This document shows positions 8,978 to 18,317 of a stretch of 64,000 nt of DNA, piece after piece. Source of the DNA: Streptomyces griseosporeus (GTDB lineage Bacteria > Actinomycetota > Actinomycetes > Streptomycetales > Streptomycetaceae); assembly GCF_014656055.1 (NCBI RefSeq), contig NZ_BNBR01000001.1:62001-126000 (forward strand), given 5' to 3'. The stretch's first letter is position 1. Every line of letters begins with the position of its first letter. The notes beneath the pieces were generated by a model. It worked only from the letters and a program-made list of their open reading frames with translations, did no database searches and was not told the origin of the DNA. A program made the translations under genes and the position numbers.

Positions 8978-9490
8978 TCAGTCGCCCGAGTGGGTCCACG
9001 GCTTGCAGCCGGAGGTCTTGAAGAAGTCCCCTTCCTCCAGCTCTACGATCGCCCGGCCCGTCGTCAGATCGTTGGCGATGGTGGACTCGCCAGACGCGTC
9101 CCCCATCCGCGCCCAGTAACACTGGGACGATCCGTCTGCCGGCCCCTTCGAGGTGTAGGTACCCGGCGCGAGGTACTCGTCGTCCAGCGCCTTGTAGGGA
9201 TCGTCGTACGAGGGCTCGGTGTTCGTGATCTCCTAGGTGCCTTCCTGCACACCCACGGTCTCACCGAGGGAGTTGTCGAGGTCCTTCAGCGTCTGCTCGA
9301 AGTCCTCCTGCGCCTGCCTCAGCGATTCCGACGGCGAGAGCTCGGAGGGCGTGGCCGACGCCTCACCACCAGGCGCAGCGGGGACCTTGCTGGCCGAGGG
9401 TGAGGGCTTCGCAGTCCCCTCGCCGCCACTGGAGCAGGCCGTGAGGGCGAGCATCAGGGCAGCGGTTGCGGTAATGGTGTGGGTGCGCAT
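8978..9490 (-). pseudogene. Lipoprotein gene interrupted by an amber codon
   Basis: From ATG 9490, after a GGGGG-rich ribosome site, the product has a lipoprotein signal (MRTHTITATAALMLALTAC, lipobox LTAC) and a Ser/Pro/Ala-rich linker. A helical segment (LRQAQEDFEQTLKDLDN) follows. TAG at 9233-9235 stops translation after 85 residues. The same frame then continues cleanly for another 84 codons (YLAPGTYTSKGPADGSSQCY, then GDFFKTSGCKPW) to a TGA at 8980-8978. The intact ancestor was therefore a roughly 170-residue secreted lipoprotein. Either the stop is real or one base was misread. Confidence 0.75.
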
Positions 9491-9737
9491 GGTTCCCCCC
9501 GAGAGTGTGTGCTGTTCAGGGGCATCATGCGCGGCGTAGAGACGGCGTGTTGGCTGTGTGTCCTTGCTGTGACCACGGATCGAGTTCGCCCGCAAGTCTG
9601 CTCGTCCAACCCCGAGCGGCGCACTGAAGCGCGCCGCGCGAAAGGGGGCGAGCTGATGCGCAAGAAGCCGGGGTCCAGTCCACCCCGCCTGGCACACTCC
9701 CGCCCTGGACGACGAAAAACAGGTGGGCCGTGACGAC

Positions 9738-10196
9738 ATGGAGCTGTACGCCCTCCTCGGTCTCATGGTCCGCACGGCAGCGGAACTCGAACTGCGGCTA
9801 CAGTTGATCGCCATCAACCTCTCCGAGAGCCCCTACGCCCATCTCTGGATACATGGAGCCAGCGGCGGCCAGGCAACGAAACTCATCCGCGAGCTCGCCA
9901 AGGTCAACCCCGCCGTCGACGAAGCCAGTCAGACGGAGATCATCGACCTCATGAAGGAGATCGACGCTGCTCTCAACCGCCGGCACGGCTACGTCCACGG
10001 AGCGTGGCTCCATGACCCGCTACCTGAGACGTACCAGGCGATGCGCTTCACCCGCGGGAACGCAGCCCCCCGCTTCGACTCTATGTCCAAAGACGATCTC
10101 AGTGACCTCACGCACACCCTGGCTCGCCTGGTCGAAGCTGTAATGGACTGGCTGGTCAAGCACCTCGGGACCCCAGAGGAGCCCATCACCGAGTGA
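9738..10196 (+). CDS. HEPN-like helical protein
   Basis: The 152-residue, all-helical protein begins MELYALLGLMVRTAAELELR. It contains NRRHGYVHGAW at about residues 87-97, which fits the R-x4-H active-site pattern of HEPN RNases, in the usual position between two long helices. The C-terminal half has another helix pair (LSDLTHTLARLVEAVMDWL). No partner nucleotidyltransferase or antitoxin is adjacent. HEPN proteins act in toxin-antitoxin and phage-abortive systems or as structural RNA binders; here the assignment rests on one motif. GTG 9723 is an alternative start, in frame. Confidence 0.5.
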   Translation: MELYALLGLMVRTAAELELRLQLIAINLSESPYAHLWIHGASGGQATKLIRELAKVNPAVDEASQTEIIDLMKEIDAALNRRHGYVHGAWLHDPLPETYQAMRFTRGNAAPRFDSMSKDDLSDLTHTLARLVEAVMDWLVKHLGTPEEPITE

Positions 10197-10332
10197 CGAC
10201 CGCGGCAACCGCCAGGCCCTCGTCGACCCGCCGGTGAGCCGACGAAATCCTTCTGACTTTGCCGTAGCACCTGGCGGTGCCGACACGCTTGGTCAACGTG
10301 CGTCCCGCCCGGCCAGCGCGCACATGTGGGCT

Positions 10333-10669
10333 GTGGCCCTGACACCGCCAATCCAGCCGATGCTCGCCGAGGCGTGGCCCGAGCCGCCCCCTGACCGGGC
10401 GCTGCCGGGAGGCCTCGCGATCTGGCAGAAGCCCGACGGTTACCGGGCGCTGCCGTTGCAACGGCGCTGACCTCACCGGCTCGTTCCCCGAGCTGGCGGC
10501 CGCGGCCCTCTCCTTCGGCCGGCCGCTCGCCCTGGACGGCGAGCTGGTCGTCGCCCATGCCGGTCGGCTGCACCTCGGTGAACTGTGCGCGCCCGCCGCC
10601 GAGGCCGCGGCGCAGCGCAGCGCAGGCTGCAGCGGACCGGCCCGCCCACCTGATCGTGTTCGACATCCC
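10333..10669 (+). pseudogene. ATP-dependent DNA ligase (LigD-type) N-terminal remnant
   Basis: From GTG 10333 the frame reads VALTPPIQPMLAEAWPEP and then LAIWQKPDGYRALPLQ, with KPDG at the place of the adenylated-lysine motif KxDG. A TGA follows at about 10468. In another frame the next ligase motifs appear: LTGSFPELAAAA, LALDGELVVAHAGRL and HLIVFDIP. A small deletion and frameshift have therefore broken the gene. It ends abruptly at 10667-10670, where the SUKH direct repeat begins. Such stand-alone adenylation-domain ligases are common in Streptomyces; this one is non-functional. Confidence 0.7.
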
Positions 10670-10959
10670 ATCGCCACCACCGATCAAGGAGCTGCGGTCT
10701 TCGTAGCCCCGTGGGTACACGGGTTCCCCGATGGTGTGGTGGTGCAAGGGTCAGAGGGCGACTGGGTCGGACACCCCATCACCTTCGCCGAGTGGTTGTA
10801 CCGCTACCTCATCGGCGAGGCGATGGCCGGCTGGGACAGCAAAGCCTTCTACCCCGGCCCCGTGTGCCTGGAGTACCCACCCGCAGGACCAGACCAACCC
10901 ACTCGCCAGGCATACGGCCCAGACCGCAGCATGCGACATCCGCACCAGCTGAGACGACC
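10667..10959. repeat. 293-bp direct repeat, copy 2 (truncated SUKH gene)
   Basis: This is the second copy of the segment at 4028-4320, same orientation, with about five substitutions. It carries only the C-terminal half of the SUKH coding sequence (from GAAVFVAPWVHGFPDG onward). The stop codon of copy 1 (ATG TGA) is changed to ATG CGA, so the frame reads on into transposase debris. Upstream it joins the ligase remnant with no promoter or ribosome site. Confidence 0.93.
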
Positions 10960-11029
10960 ACTTACTCAGCCGTGCCTATCTGGGGCGGCGGGGAATCCTC
11001 GGCCACCGCAAGCGGCGGGGGACGAGTGG

Positions 11030-11559
11030 CGGGCGGCCCTGCACGATCCCGGAGCCTGCCGGTGAGGCATCGTCGCGCGCGAACTCCGGCCTTCGACCGT
11101 GAGGACTACAAGGCCCGGCACGCGGTCGAGAATACGCCTCGTCGGCCCGCACCCGCGTTGGACGAACCCGTGGCCAGCCTAGGCCGAGCCGAGGAAGCCG
11201 GATAGCTTCCAGCACGGGGGTGAACTGCGGGTTGTCTCCCCGCTGACCGGCTGTGACCAGCAGCGACAGCGGCCTCTGCCCTGTTCGCGGGCCAGATGAA
11301 TTTTCGTAGTCCAGCCACCGCGGGACCGACCCAGCCCGTGGTCGTCGGGTTGGGCCTGGTGGCCTCCCGGCGGTTGCTTCTGGGCCTGGCCGTCGCGTCG
11401 GGCGCCGGCCGCGTGCTGGTGGGCCCGGCAGATCGTCCGAACCCGCCAGCGGATTCCGTCGAGCAACCGACGCCGGCACGGCGACGGCCTGCCCAACATC
11501 GCGACGGGCAACAACGGCCCCAGCACCGCCCACTGGTCTGAAAGATCCCCTCGCCTCAC
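11030..11559 (-). pseudogene. Rearranged IS5-family transposase remnant
   Basis: On the minus strand from 11559 the sequence reads MRRGDLSDQWAVLGPLLP and IDGIRWRVRT-like sequence. It then jumps to CRAHQHAAGARRDGQAQKQ, so a central part is deleted. After a frameshift it continues as RPLSLLVTAGQRGDNPQF and RVRADEAYSR near 11128. The missing C-terminal part (FDREDYKARHAVE) lies on the plus strand at about 11090-11133, inverted relative to the N-terminal part. Deletion, frameshift and inversion make it inactive. Confidence 0.75.
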
Positions 11560-11783
11560 ACCGAGATCATTACGGCACGAGGCGAGTCACGAACCCCAGC
11601 TCCAAAACCCGGCCTAGGCCGCGGCGGATGCGGCCGAGGAAGTCCCATGTCAAACGGCGCATCGCACGGGAGGCCGCGGCCGTGTCCCGGCCAACGGCGG
11701 CATTGGCTTTTGGACGTGTGGTCGATTTAGGCTGCGTCCGTTCGTGCCGTTCACGTCGGCATCCCATCGACGGAGGGAAGCCG

Positions 11784-13268
11784 ATGATGCAGCAGGCATC
11801 GGCCACCGACCCGGCTCCCGGGCGCCGCCCCGAGCTGGCCCCCGACCCGGATGTGGAGGCGGCCCGTATCGCGGCGGTGCGCCGCTACGACATCCTCGAC
11901 ACTCCGCCCGACGGGGCGTTCGACCGGGTGGCCGCGATGGCCGCCCGGCTCTTCGATGTGCCGGTGGCGACGGTCACGATTGTGGATACCGACCGCATCT
12001 GGTTCAAGGCAGCCCACGGCCTGGAGGGTGTCGCGGAGATCGGTCGCGATCCGGGCCTGTGCGGCTCGGCGATCCTGCGTGATGACACGATGGTCATCCC
12101 CGACACTCTGCAGGACCCCGTCGCGATGGACAATCCGCTGGTCGCCGGGGAGATGGGGGTGCGCTTCTACGCCGCCGCACCGATCATCACCCCGGAGGGG
12201 CACCGGCTGGGAACGGTCAACGTCCTCGACACCCGGCCGCGCTCGATCACCGAGGAGGACACTGCCACTCTTGGCGATCTTGCTGCGATCGTTCTGGACG
12301 AGATGGAGCTGCGGCTGTCGGCGCTGTGTGCCCTGCGCGAGGAGCAGGCCCGCCGAGAGGCGGAGAGGCGGCAGGCCGAGGCGGAACGGGCGCGGGCCGA
12401 GGCGGAGCGGGCGGCGCGGGAGAAGGCGGAGCAGGACAAGGCCGCCATCGCCGCGTTCGCCTCCACCCTCCAGCGCACCCTGCTGCCCCCAGCCCTTCCC
12501 GTGGTGCCGGGCCTGGAACTGGCCTGCCACTACCGCACCGCCTCCGCCCTCGACGTGGGCGGCGACTTCTACGACGTCTTCCCGCTCGACGGCGACCGCT
12601 GGGCGTTCTTCCTCGGTGACGTGTGCGGCAAGGGACCCGAGGCGGCGACGGTCACCGCCCTGGCCCGCCACACCCTGCGCGCCGCGGCCCAGATCAACGC
12701 CGATCCCGTCACGGTACTGAGCGCGCTCAACACCATGCTGCTCACCGACGTCACCGCCGGCCGCCGCTTTTGCACCGTCCTCTTCGGCCTCCTGGAGCCC
12801 CAGGAGGACGGCGGCTTCACCGTCACCGTCGCCACCGGCGGCCACCCGCCGGCCTACCACCTGCGCCCCGACGACAGTGGCGCCATCTGGGTGCGGGCCG
12901 TACGCCCCCAGGGCGGCATGCTCGTCGGCGCCTTCCCCCAGGCACCCTTTGCCGACACCACGTTCTCCCTGACAGCCGGGGAGAGCTTGTTCCTCTACAC
13001 CGACGGGCTGACCGAAGCCCGTGACGCCAAGGGCGCCATGCTCGGTGACGACGGCCTGACCGGCTTCCTCCACCAGCGCACCGAGCCCGTCACCGCCACC
13101 TCCCTGGTCGAGGACAGCATCACCTTGCTGGCCTCGCTGCCTGACGGAGCCGGAGACGACGTGGCTCTGCTGGCCCTGTCAGTCCCCGACCCCCACGCCA
13201 CACCCGACGGCAGTGTGGTCGCCACCGCACACACCGCCGCCGCGCCCGACCACTTCGGCCAGGAGTGA
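11784..13268 (+). CDS. GAF domain SpoIIE-type (PP2C) serine phosphatase
   Basis: The 494-residue protein has three parts. A GAF domain spans about residues 20-180 (YDILDTPPDGAFDRVAAMAA, LCGSAILRDDTMVIPD, GTVNVLDTRPR). An Arg/Glu/Ala-rich coiled coil spans about 185-225. A SpoIIE/PP2C catalytic domain fills the rest, with metal-binding motifs DVGGDFYDVF, FFLGDVCGKGPEAA, FLYTDGLTEARD and GAGDDVALLAL. It should dephosphorylate a STAS anti-sigma antagonist in a partner-switching pathway. The STAS gene overlaps it by one base (TGATG). The ATG at 11784 follows GGAGGGAAG; a longer frame upstream lacks a ribosome site. The signal sensed by the GAF domain is unknown. Confidence 0.9.
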   Translation: MMQQASATDPAPGRRPELAPDPDVEAARIAAVRRYDILDTPPDGAFDRVAAMAARLFDVPVATVTIVDTDRIWFKAAHGLEGVAEIGRDPGLCGSAILRDDTMVIPDTLQDPVAMDNPLVAGEMGVRFYAAAPIITPEGHRLGTVNVLDTRPRSITEEDTATLGDLAAIVLDEMELRLSALCALREEQARREAERRQAEAERARAEAERAAREKAEQDKAAIAAFASTLQRTLLPPALPVVPGLELACHYRTASALDVGGDFYDVFPLDGDRWAFFLGDVCGKGPEAATVTALARHTLRAAAQINADPVTVLSALNTMLLTDVTAGRRFCTVLFGLLEPQEDGGFTVTVATGGHPPAYHLRPDDSGAIWVRAVRPQGGMLVGAFPQAPFADTTFSLTAGESLFLYTDGLTEARDAKGAMLGDDGLTGFLHQRTEPVTATSLVEDSITLLASLPDGAGDDVALLALSVPDPHATPDGSVVATAHTAAAPDHFGQE

Positions 13269-13762
13269 TGACCTACGTGACCGACACGCTTCAACTGACC
13301 GTCCAGCACCCTCGTCCCGGCCTCGCGATCGCCACAGTCGCCGGGGACGTCGATACGCGCACCGCAGACACCCTGCGCCGCGAAGCTTCGGAGATCATCC
13401 AGCAAGGATGTCCGCACTTGATCCTGGACCTGTCAAAGGTCGGCTTCTGCGACTCCGCCGGTCTGAGCGCGCTCATCGGCCTCTGGCACGCCACCGAGGC
13501 AGTGCACGGTTCACTCGGTCTCGCCAACGTCCCCGACCGCCTGATGCGGATGCTCGTCCTCACCGGTGTCGACGCAGTCCTGCCGGTTCATGCCACCGCC
13601 GCCCAAGCAGTCACCACCATGACCGCCACCGGCCTGCTCACCAGCGCAGGCGAGCACGGCTCAGTCACCCACGCCTCCGGCGACGGCGGGACCGGTGAGC
13701 CGACCGGGGTGCGGCGCCCGGCCCGCGACAGCGTTCACGACCCCGCTGCCGAACCGAACTGA
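13268..13762 (+). CDS. STAS domain anti-sigma factor antagonist
   Basis: This is a 164-residue STAS protein. LAIATVAGDVDTRTADTLRR is the first beta strand and helix, and HLILDLSKVGFCDSAGLSAL carries the conserved D-S motif whose serine is phosphorylated in SpoIIAA/RsbV-type antagonists. A further helix (DRLMRMLVLTGVDAVLPVH) completes the fold. The C-terminal 40 residues are a disordered Gly/Thr/Pro tail. Start ATG 13268 overlaps the phosphatase stop, implying translational coupling. The phosphatase is the likely activator; the matching kinase or anti-sigma factor is not in this window. Confidence 0.9.
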   Translation: MTYVTDTLQLTVQHPRPGLAIATVAGDVDTRTADTLRREASEIIQQGCPHLILDLSKVGFCDSAGLSALIGLWHATEAVHGSLGLANVPDRLMRMLVLTGVDAVLPVHATAAQAVTTMTATGLLTSAGEHGSVTHASGDGGTGEPTGVRRPARDSVHDPAAEPN

Positions 13763-14119
13763 CCGCGTCGACCCGCCAGAGGATTCGTGCCCACAATCGG
13801 GCCCGGCCCTCCTGCGGGAGTATCAGGCCCGAGGTGATCCCCTACTCGGGTGCCACCGGTTTTCCTTGCAGTCGCCACCACTTTGGAGGCCAGGCGGGAA
13901 CGGAGCGACCGTAGCGCAGGGCACTGACGACGCCCCACGTCCCGGCTGGCGAAAGACGCGCGAGGCGGAGAGGTCCTCCAACATCCCACCGGTCCGATTC
14001 CCCGAGCGCGGATCATGGCCCGGTTCCGGCGGTGCTGCGACGTGCCGGTGAATCCCCGTCCCCTGAACACCGTCCGACCCGCTCGGTGAAAGGCCGGCTG
14101 CTGGTGGAAGGCATCCGGC
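13763..14119. other. Gene-free stretch
   Basis: This 357-bp stretch lies between the STAS gene and the ligase remnant. Open frames on both strands show no family resemblance. I see no convincing terminator or RNA. It may be decayed sequence associated with the ligase fragment. Confidence 0.5.
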
Positions 14120-14500
14120 ATGCCGTGGACGCTGCCGGAGCTGATGCTGACCACCGCCGTGCCACAGCCAGCTCTGCCCCCAGGCTTCGCGGGCGAACCC
14201 AAGTGGGACGGCTTCCGCCCCCTGGTCTCCGTCGACGCGAACCGGGTGGTGCTGCGCTCCCGACGGGGCAGCGACCTGGGACCGGCGTTCCCGGAGATCC
14301 TGGCCGGTACCGGGAGGCTGCCGCATCAGACCGCGCTGGACGGTGAACTGGTCGTGTGGGACGCCGCCGGGCGGCTGGCGTTCGAGCAGCTGCAAACGGC
14401 TCGCCCGGTGCGGCGCCGGGGCGGCGAGCGAGTGGCCAGCGCACTTCGTGGCGTTCGATGTCATACGGCTGTCCGGGACTGACACCTTGGGGTGGCGGTC
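14120..14500 (+). pseudogene. ATP-dependent DNA ligase remnant (second copy)
   Basis: The frame from ATG 14120 gives MPWTLPELMLTTAVPQP, then EPKWDGFRPLVSVDANRVV with the adenylation motif KWDG. It continues LRSRRGSDLGPAFPEILAG and ALDGELVVWDAAGRLAFEQL. Near 14398 a frameshift occurs; the adjoining frame continues EWPAHFVAFDVIRLSGTD, matching the next part of the adenylation domain. The remaining nucleotidyltransferase and OB domains are absent. It stops at almost the same point (FVAFD/LIVFD) as the remnant at 10333-10669, although the two are not close copies. Confidence 0.75.
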
Positions 14501-14713
14501 AGCCAGGGCGAGTACATATGCACGACGGCGATATGGGGGTGTGGCAGGAAAGCCGGCTCGCCCTTGAGCGGCTCCACGCCGCGAGGCACGGCCGCGGCGC
14601 CACTCCTCAGTAGCGACCGGCCGAGGGGAAGACGGCCCGGGGGGGCTTTGACACGGCTGAGGAACGCTTTCTTGTCCGGAGAGGAGCGGCCTATTGATCG
14701 TTCGAGGAGATGT

Positions 14714-15454
14714 GTGTGGAACGGAAGCCTGTCCCGTGTCACAGTAGCCAATGTGCTGCCCGGGAGAATCTCACGGCCAACTGGTAGTCGCGCCAGATCA
14801 CTTGCGGTACGTCTCGCCCTGCTGTGCCTCGTCTCGGGTGTCGTCGCGTTGCTGTTCTGGTTGCCGGCACTCTCCGCCCTGGGCTGGGCCGCCGTGGCCG
14901 CAGGGCTGACCGCCGCGATTGCTGGAGCAGTGCAGGGACTGGTCACGCGGGGAATCGGCAAGGGGCAGGAGCTGGTCCTGGGTGGCGCGTCCCCGATCGC
15001 CGTCCAAGCGGTCTTCACCCACCAGAAACTCACTCGGCTACGACACGACGGCACGAGATACCAGGTGCACTGCGGTTACGTGAAAATGAGCGTTGAGGCG
15101 CTGGTGCCGCAGGCGGTCGTGCTGCGGCAGCTCAACGTGGTCGTGGACGGTCGGCAGCCCGCGCTGGATCTTGTGCCGGGGCCGCAGCAGGCGCCGTTGC
15201 CATGCCGGAAGTTCCTCGTGGACCTCGACGCCGGCGAGCCCCGGCCGATGCCGCAGGGCTCGCCTGACTTCCCGTACGGGGTGACACAGGCGGAACCTGA
15301 GATCTTCGAGGTCATGGCCTACACCGGCAGTCAGTGTGTCGACTGGCACCTGGAGCTCGAGGCGGTCAGCCAGGGCGAGACGTACACAGTGGTCGTGGAC
15401 GACGACGGCAAGCCGTTTCGGGTCAGCCACCGGCCCCCGCAACAGCCGGCGTAG
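14714..15454 (+). CDS. Membrane protein of unknown function preceding a STAND NTPase
   Basis: The 246-residue protein starts at GTG 14714, preceded by GAGGAGA. Two hydrophobic stretches lie near the N-terminus (LALLCLVSGVVALLFWLPAL at about residues 37-56 and AAVAAGLTAAIAGAVQGLV at about 61-79). After them comes a soluble domain of about 165 residues rich in beta strands (QVHCGYVKMSVEALVPQAVV, WHLELEAVSQGETYTVVVDD). I recognise no family. The next gene begins 43 bp after its stop on the same strand, so the two are probably cotranscribed and may form a membrane-tethered sensor with the NTPase. Confidence 0.65.
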   Translation: MWNGSLSRVTVANVLPGRISRPTGSRARSLAVRLALLCLVSGVVALLFWLPALSALGWAAVAAGLTAAIAGAVQGLVTRGIGKGQELVLGGASPIAVQAVFTHQKLTRLRHDGTRYQVHCGYVKMSVEALVPQAVVLRQLNVVVDGRQPALDLVPGPQQAPLPCRKFLVDLDAGEPRPMPQGSPDFPYGVTQAEPEIFEVMAYTGSQCVDWHLELEAVSQGETYTVVVDDDGKPFRVSHRPPQQPA

Positions 15455-15497
15455 CGAACTCCCGCGACGCCGGTCCGCTGACGACGAGGGAGCGGTC

Positions 15498-18008
15498 ATG
15501 GGCGTGGGAGAGCGCTGGGGGGAGCCGCAGGTACACGTCCTGCGGCGTGAGGAAGCGAGGTTGGAGGGTGCCTTGATCGGGCGCGCCGGTGAAACGGCGA
15601 CGCTGCTGGATCTCCTGGCGCCGGAATCGGCGGCCTCCGGCTGCCTGGTGCACGGTCCCGGTGGCGTGGGCAAGACGGCACTGGCTCGTACTGTCGCCTG
15701 CCTCTGTCTCGAACGCCCCGGCTGGTTCACCGGCGGGGCACTGTTCCTGGAGGCGCGTGGGAGTTGCGGCGAAGGGCAGATGACGACGGCTCAGGCGACC
15801 AGTGCGATGGCGCGGGCCGTGAATCTAGTGCCCGACGGTGTGGAGCTGACCGAGCAGGAGAAGTCCGCCTTCCTACGGCAGTGGCTGACTCTGCAGAGCG
15901 CGGCCGGCAGGCGCTTCCTGTTCGTCCTCGACGACGTCGAAGATGTGGCAGCTGCGGAGAAACTGCTGCCACCCGGGACCGGTCACCGGGTGCTCGCGAC
16001 CGCCCGCAAGCGACCCAGCGCCGTCGGCTCTCTCTCCGCAGTCGAGCTGACCGCGCTGTCGTCCAGGCATACGGAGGAATTGATCACTGCAGTCGTGGCG
16101 CGTACTGGGCAGTCCCGCCCGTCTCCTGAGGATATTGCTGCTCTGGCCCGGATGTGCGAGGGCATTCCACTGGCCGCAGAACTGGTCGCAGGTGCCGTGG
16201 CGTTGGACAGGTGCGCGGCCGAGCGCGCCGCAGCCGACCGCGCGGCCGCTCCGGCGGAGGCGAGCGGCCAGGCCGCGGTGCGCGCCGGTGTGGACCTGGT
16301 CCTCTCCTGCCTGCCGGAGCTCGACGGCCGCATGGCCGTGCGCATGGCTCGGCACCCCGGCCCCGATCACGGTCGCCTCCAGCTGACGGCATGGGGCGGA
16401 ACACCGGCCGCGCTGCCCGCCTGTGTCCCGAAGTTCGTCCGGGCCGGTCTGGTCAAGCCGACCACGGATCCGGACGGCGAACCCCGCTACGTGATGCATC
16501 CGCTGGTCCGGCAGTACCTGCGACAGCACGACGAACCCGGCAACGCCGGCTGGCACGCATCCGCGGTCTCCTACCTCCTGGAAGCCTATGAGCATGAGGC
16601 CGTCCTTCTCACCGCCTGCAAGGAGCACGAGGCTCAGGGACGGCAAGGCGCCACAAGCGGAATCGGGGACAAAAACCAACTGCCGACCAAGGACCGGGAA
16701 AACATGGTGGCCGTGCTCTTGGCGGCCGATCCCGCCGCCCCCCGCACGCTCTCGGCCACCCGCTCTGTCCTGCAACACCTGGCCGAAGCGGATCGCCCGT
16801 ACGAGACACTCGCCCTGGTCGATCGCTGTGTCACGGCAGCCCGGACGCTCGGCGACCGCGACGCGCTGGCATGGGCCTTCCTGGGTCGCGGCGAGGTCCT
16901 CAGACAGCTCGGCCGCTTCGAGGAAGCCGACGATGCACTGGGGGAAGCAGCGTCGGCATACGAAGGGCTGAGCCAGCGCCCGCCCGAGGAGCAGCGAACC
17001 GACCCCCGCGGCCACAGGTACCGAGTGCTGCGCGGTGATCCCATGAACTACCGCTATCTCCTCGCCACCACGCACGATCGGCGCGCCGCCGCTCAGCTCG
17101 GTGCCCATCTCCACACTCGAGCCGCTGCCGCCCATCAGGCTGCGAGTGCCATCTACATAAACGACGGCCAGTGGTACGACCTCATGACCCGGGGTCCTGT
17201 GCGCCCCGAGTACCAGATCCCGTGGGCTGCATCGCTGTACCGCCGGGGCGTCGCGCTGGCTGGCGCCCATCGCTTCCTGGAGGCCTGCTCGGCTCTCCGC
17301 CAGGCCGCGATGCTGCAGAGGGATCTCGGAGCATCTGAGAACGAGGCCGTGACTCTGACAGTGTTGTGGAAGACGGCGTACCGTGCCAGCCGCCTGGCCG
17401 CGTTGGGCGTGGAACACATACGGGCTGAACTCGATGCGCTGGGCGCTGTGGTGACAGGGGTGGAGCAGCAGGCCCAGCGCATCGACGTAGAGGCAACGCT
17501 CCGCGACATCGTGGACGAGCGCACAGGTCCCTGCACGCATCCGGTGGAGGCATTGGCCCTGTGGGGCAACAGTCTGGTCAACTGCACTCGGGCGGAAGAA
17601 GGCGTGAGCGTGCTCAGCGCGGCGGCATCTCGCTGCCGCGGCGACGGGCGGCTACTCCTCCTTGCAGAGATCCTTGACGATCTGGGTGAGGCCCTGTTGC
17701 AGACGCGGCAGGCGGCCGCAGCCGTGGACGCCTGCCGTGAGGCCCTTGCTGTACGGGAGGAGCTCGAGGACCGCCGTGGCCGCGCCCTCGCCGGTTTCGG
17801 ACTGGCTACGGCGTTCATCGCCACTGGCCGGACGGACAAAGCGGTGACCCTCCTGAGCGAAGCTCAGTATGTGCTGCAGCCGAGCGCCTCTGACGTCGGA
17901 CCACGAGTCATGGAGAGCATCACCGACCTCCTTGCAGCGGCGCAGCAGCCAAGCGCGCCTGGGCGGTGGGGGTTCGGCCGATGGCGACGGTCGCGGCGCC
18001 TGCGGTGA
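15498..18008 (+). CDS. STAND-class NTPase (NB-ARC-like) with TPR-like C-terminus
   Basis: The 836-residue protein has a short N-terminus, then a P-loop (HGPGGVGKTALA, about residues 51-62) and Walker B (FLFVLDDVED, about 139-148). A sensor/GxP-like segment follows (CEGIPLAAELVAGAVALD, about 218-235), the pattern of NB-ARC/AfsR-type STAND ATPases. From about residue 400 it is helical and repetitive (ALAWAFLGRGEVLRQLGRFE, LAEILDDLGEALLQTRQAAA), typical of TPRs. The C-terminus is strongly basic. There is no SARP DNA-binding domain, so it is not an AfsR-type activator. STAND proteins act in signalling and antiphage defence; the effector could be the upstream membrane protein. ATG 15498 follows GAGGGAGCGG. 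Confidence 0.8.
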   Translation: MGVGERWGEPQVHVLRREEARLEGALIGRAGETATLLDLLAPESAASGCLVHGPGGVGKTALARTVACLCLERPGWFTGGALFLEARGSCGEGQMTTAQATSAMARAVNLVPDGVELTEQEKSAFLRQWLTLQSAAGRRFLFVLDDVEDVAAAEKLLPPGTGHRVLATARKRPSAVGSLSAVELTALSSRHTEELITAVVARTGQSRPSPEDIAALARMCEGIPLAAELVAGAVALDRCAAERAAADRAAAPAEASGQAAVRAGVDLVLSCLPELDGRMAVRMARHPGPDHGRLQLTAWGGTPAALPACVPKFVRAGLVKPTTDPDGEPRYVMHPLVRQYLRQHDEPGNAGWHASAVSYLLEAYEHEAVLLTACKEHEAQGRQGATSGIGDKNQLPTKDRENMVAVLLAADPAAPRTLSATRSVLQHLAEADRPYETLALVDRCVTAARTLGDRDALAWAFLGRGEVLRQLGRFEEADDALGEAASAYEGLSQRPPEEQRTDPRGHRYRVLRGDPMNYRYLLATTHDRRAAAQLGAHLHTRAAAAHQAASAIYINDGQWYDLMTRGPVRPEYQIPWAASLYRRGVALAGAHRFLEACSALRQAAMLQRDLGASENEAVTLTVLWKTAYRASRLAALGVEHIRAELDALGAVVTGVEQQAQRIDVEATLRDIVDERTGPCTHPVEALALWGNSLVNCTRAEEGVSVLSAAASRCRGDGRLLLLAEILDDLGEALLQTRQAAAAVDACREALAVREELEDRRGRALAGFGLATAFIATGRTDKAVTLLSEAQYVLQPSASDVGPRVMESITDLLAAAQQPSAPGRWGFGRWRRSRRLR

Positions 18009-18317
18009 TTCGGAGGATGCGACGATCGAAGGCCGTCTGGAGTGGTGGAGGAGAGCGTCACCAGTTGGGCCTTCACGACACCAACTGAGCACCACGTACG
18101 CGGCATACCCGGATCTTCGTACTTGATCGCTTCCCGCGCGCCCGCACCGCTGTTCGCCAGCTACCGATCCAATCCGCCAACCGCCGAGCAACGTCACACT
18201 GATTCGTCCGTTCCGGCTCGGGGGGAGAGATCTCTGGCCTCTGTCCACAGGCTGACGGGCCGACCCTGCTGGGACGTCGCCGTGACCGGCACGGCGACCG
18301 TACGTCAGGAGCTGCCC

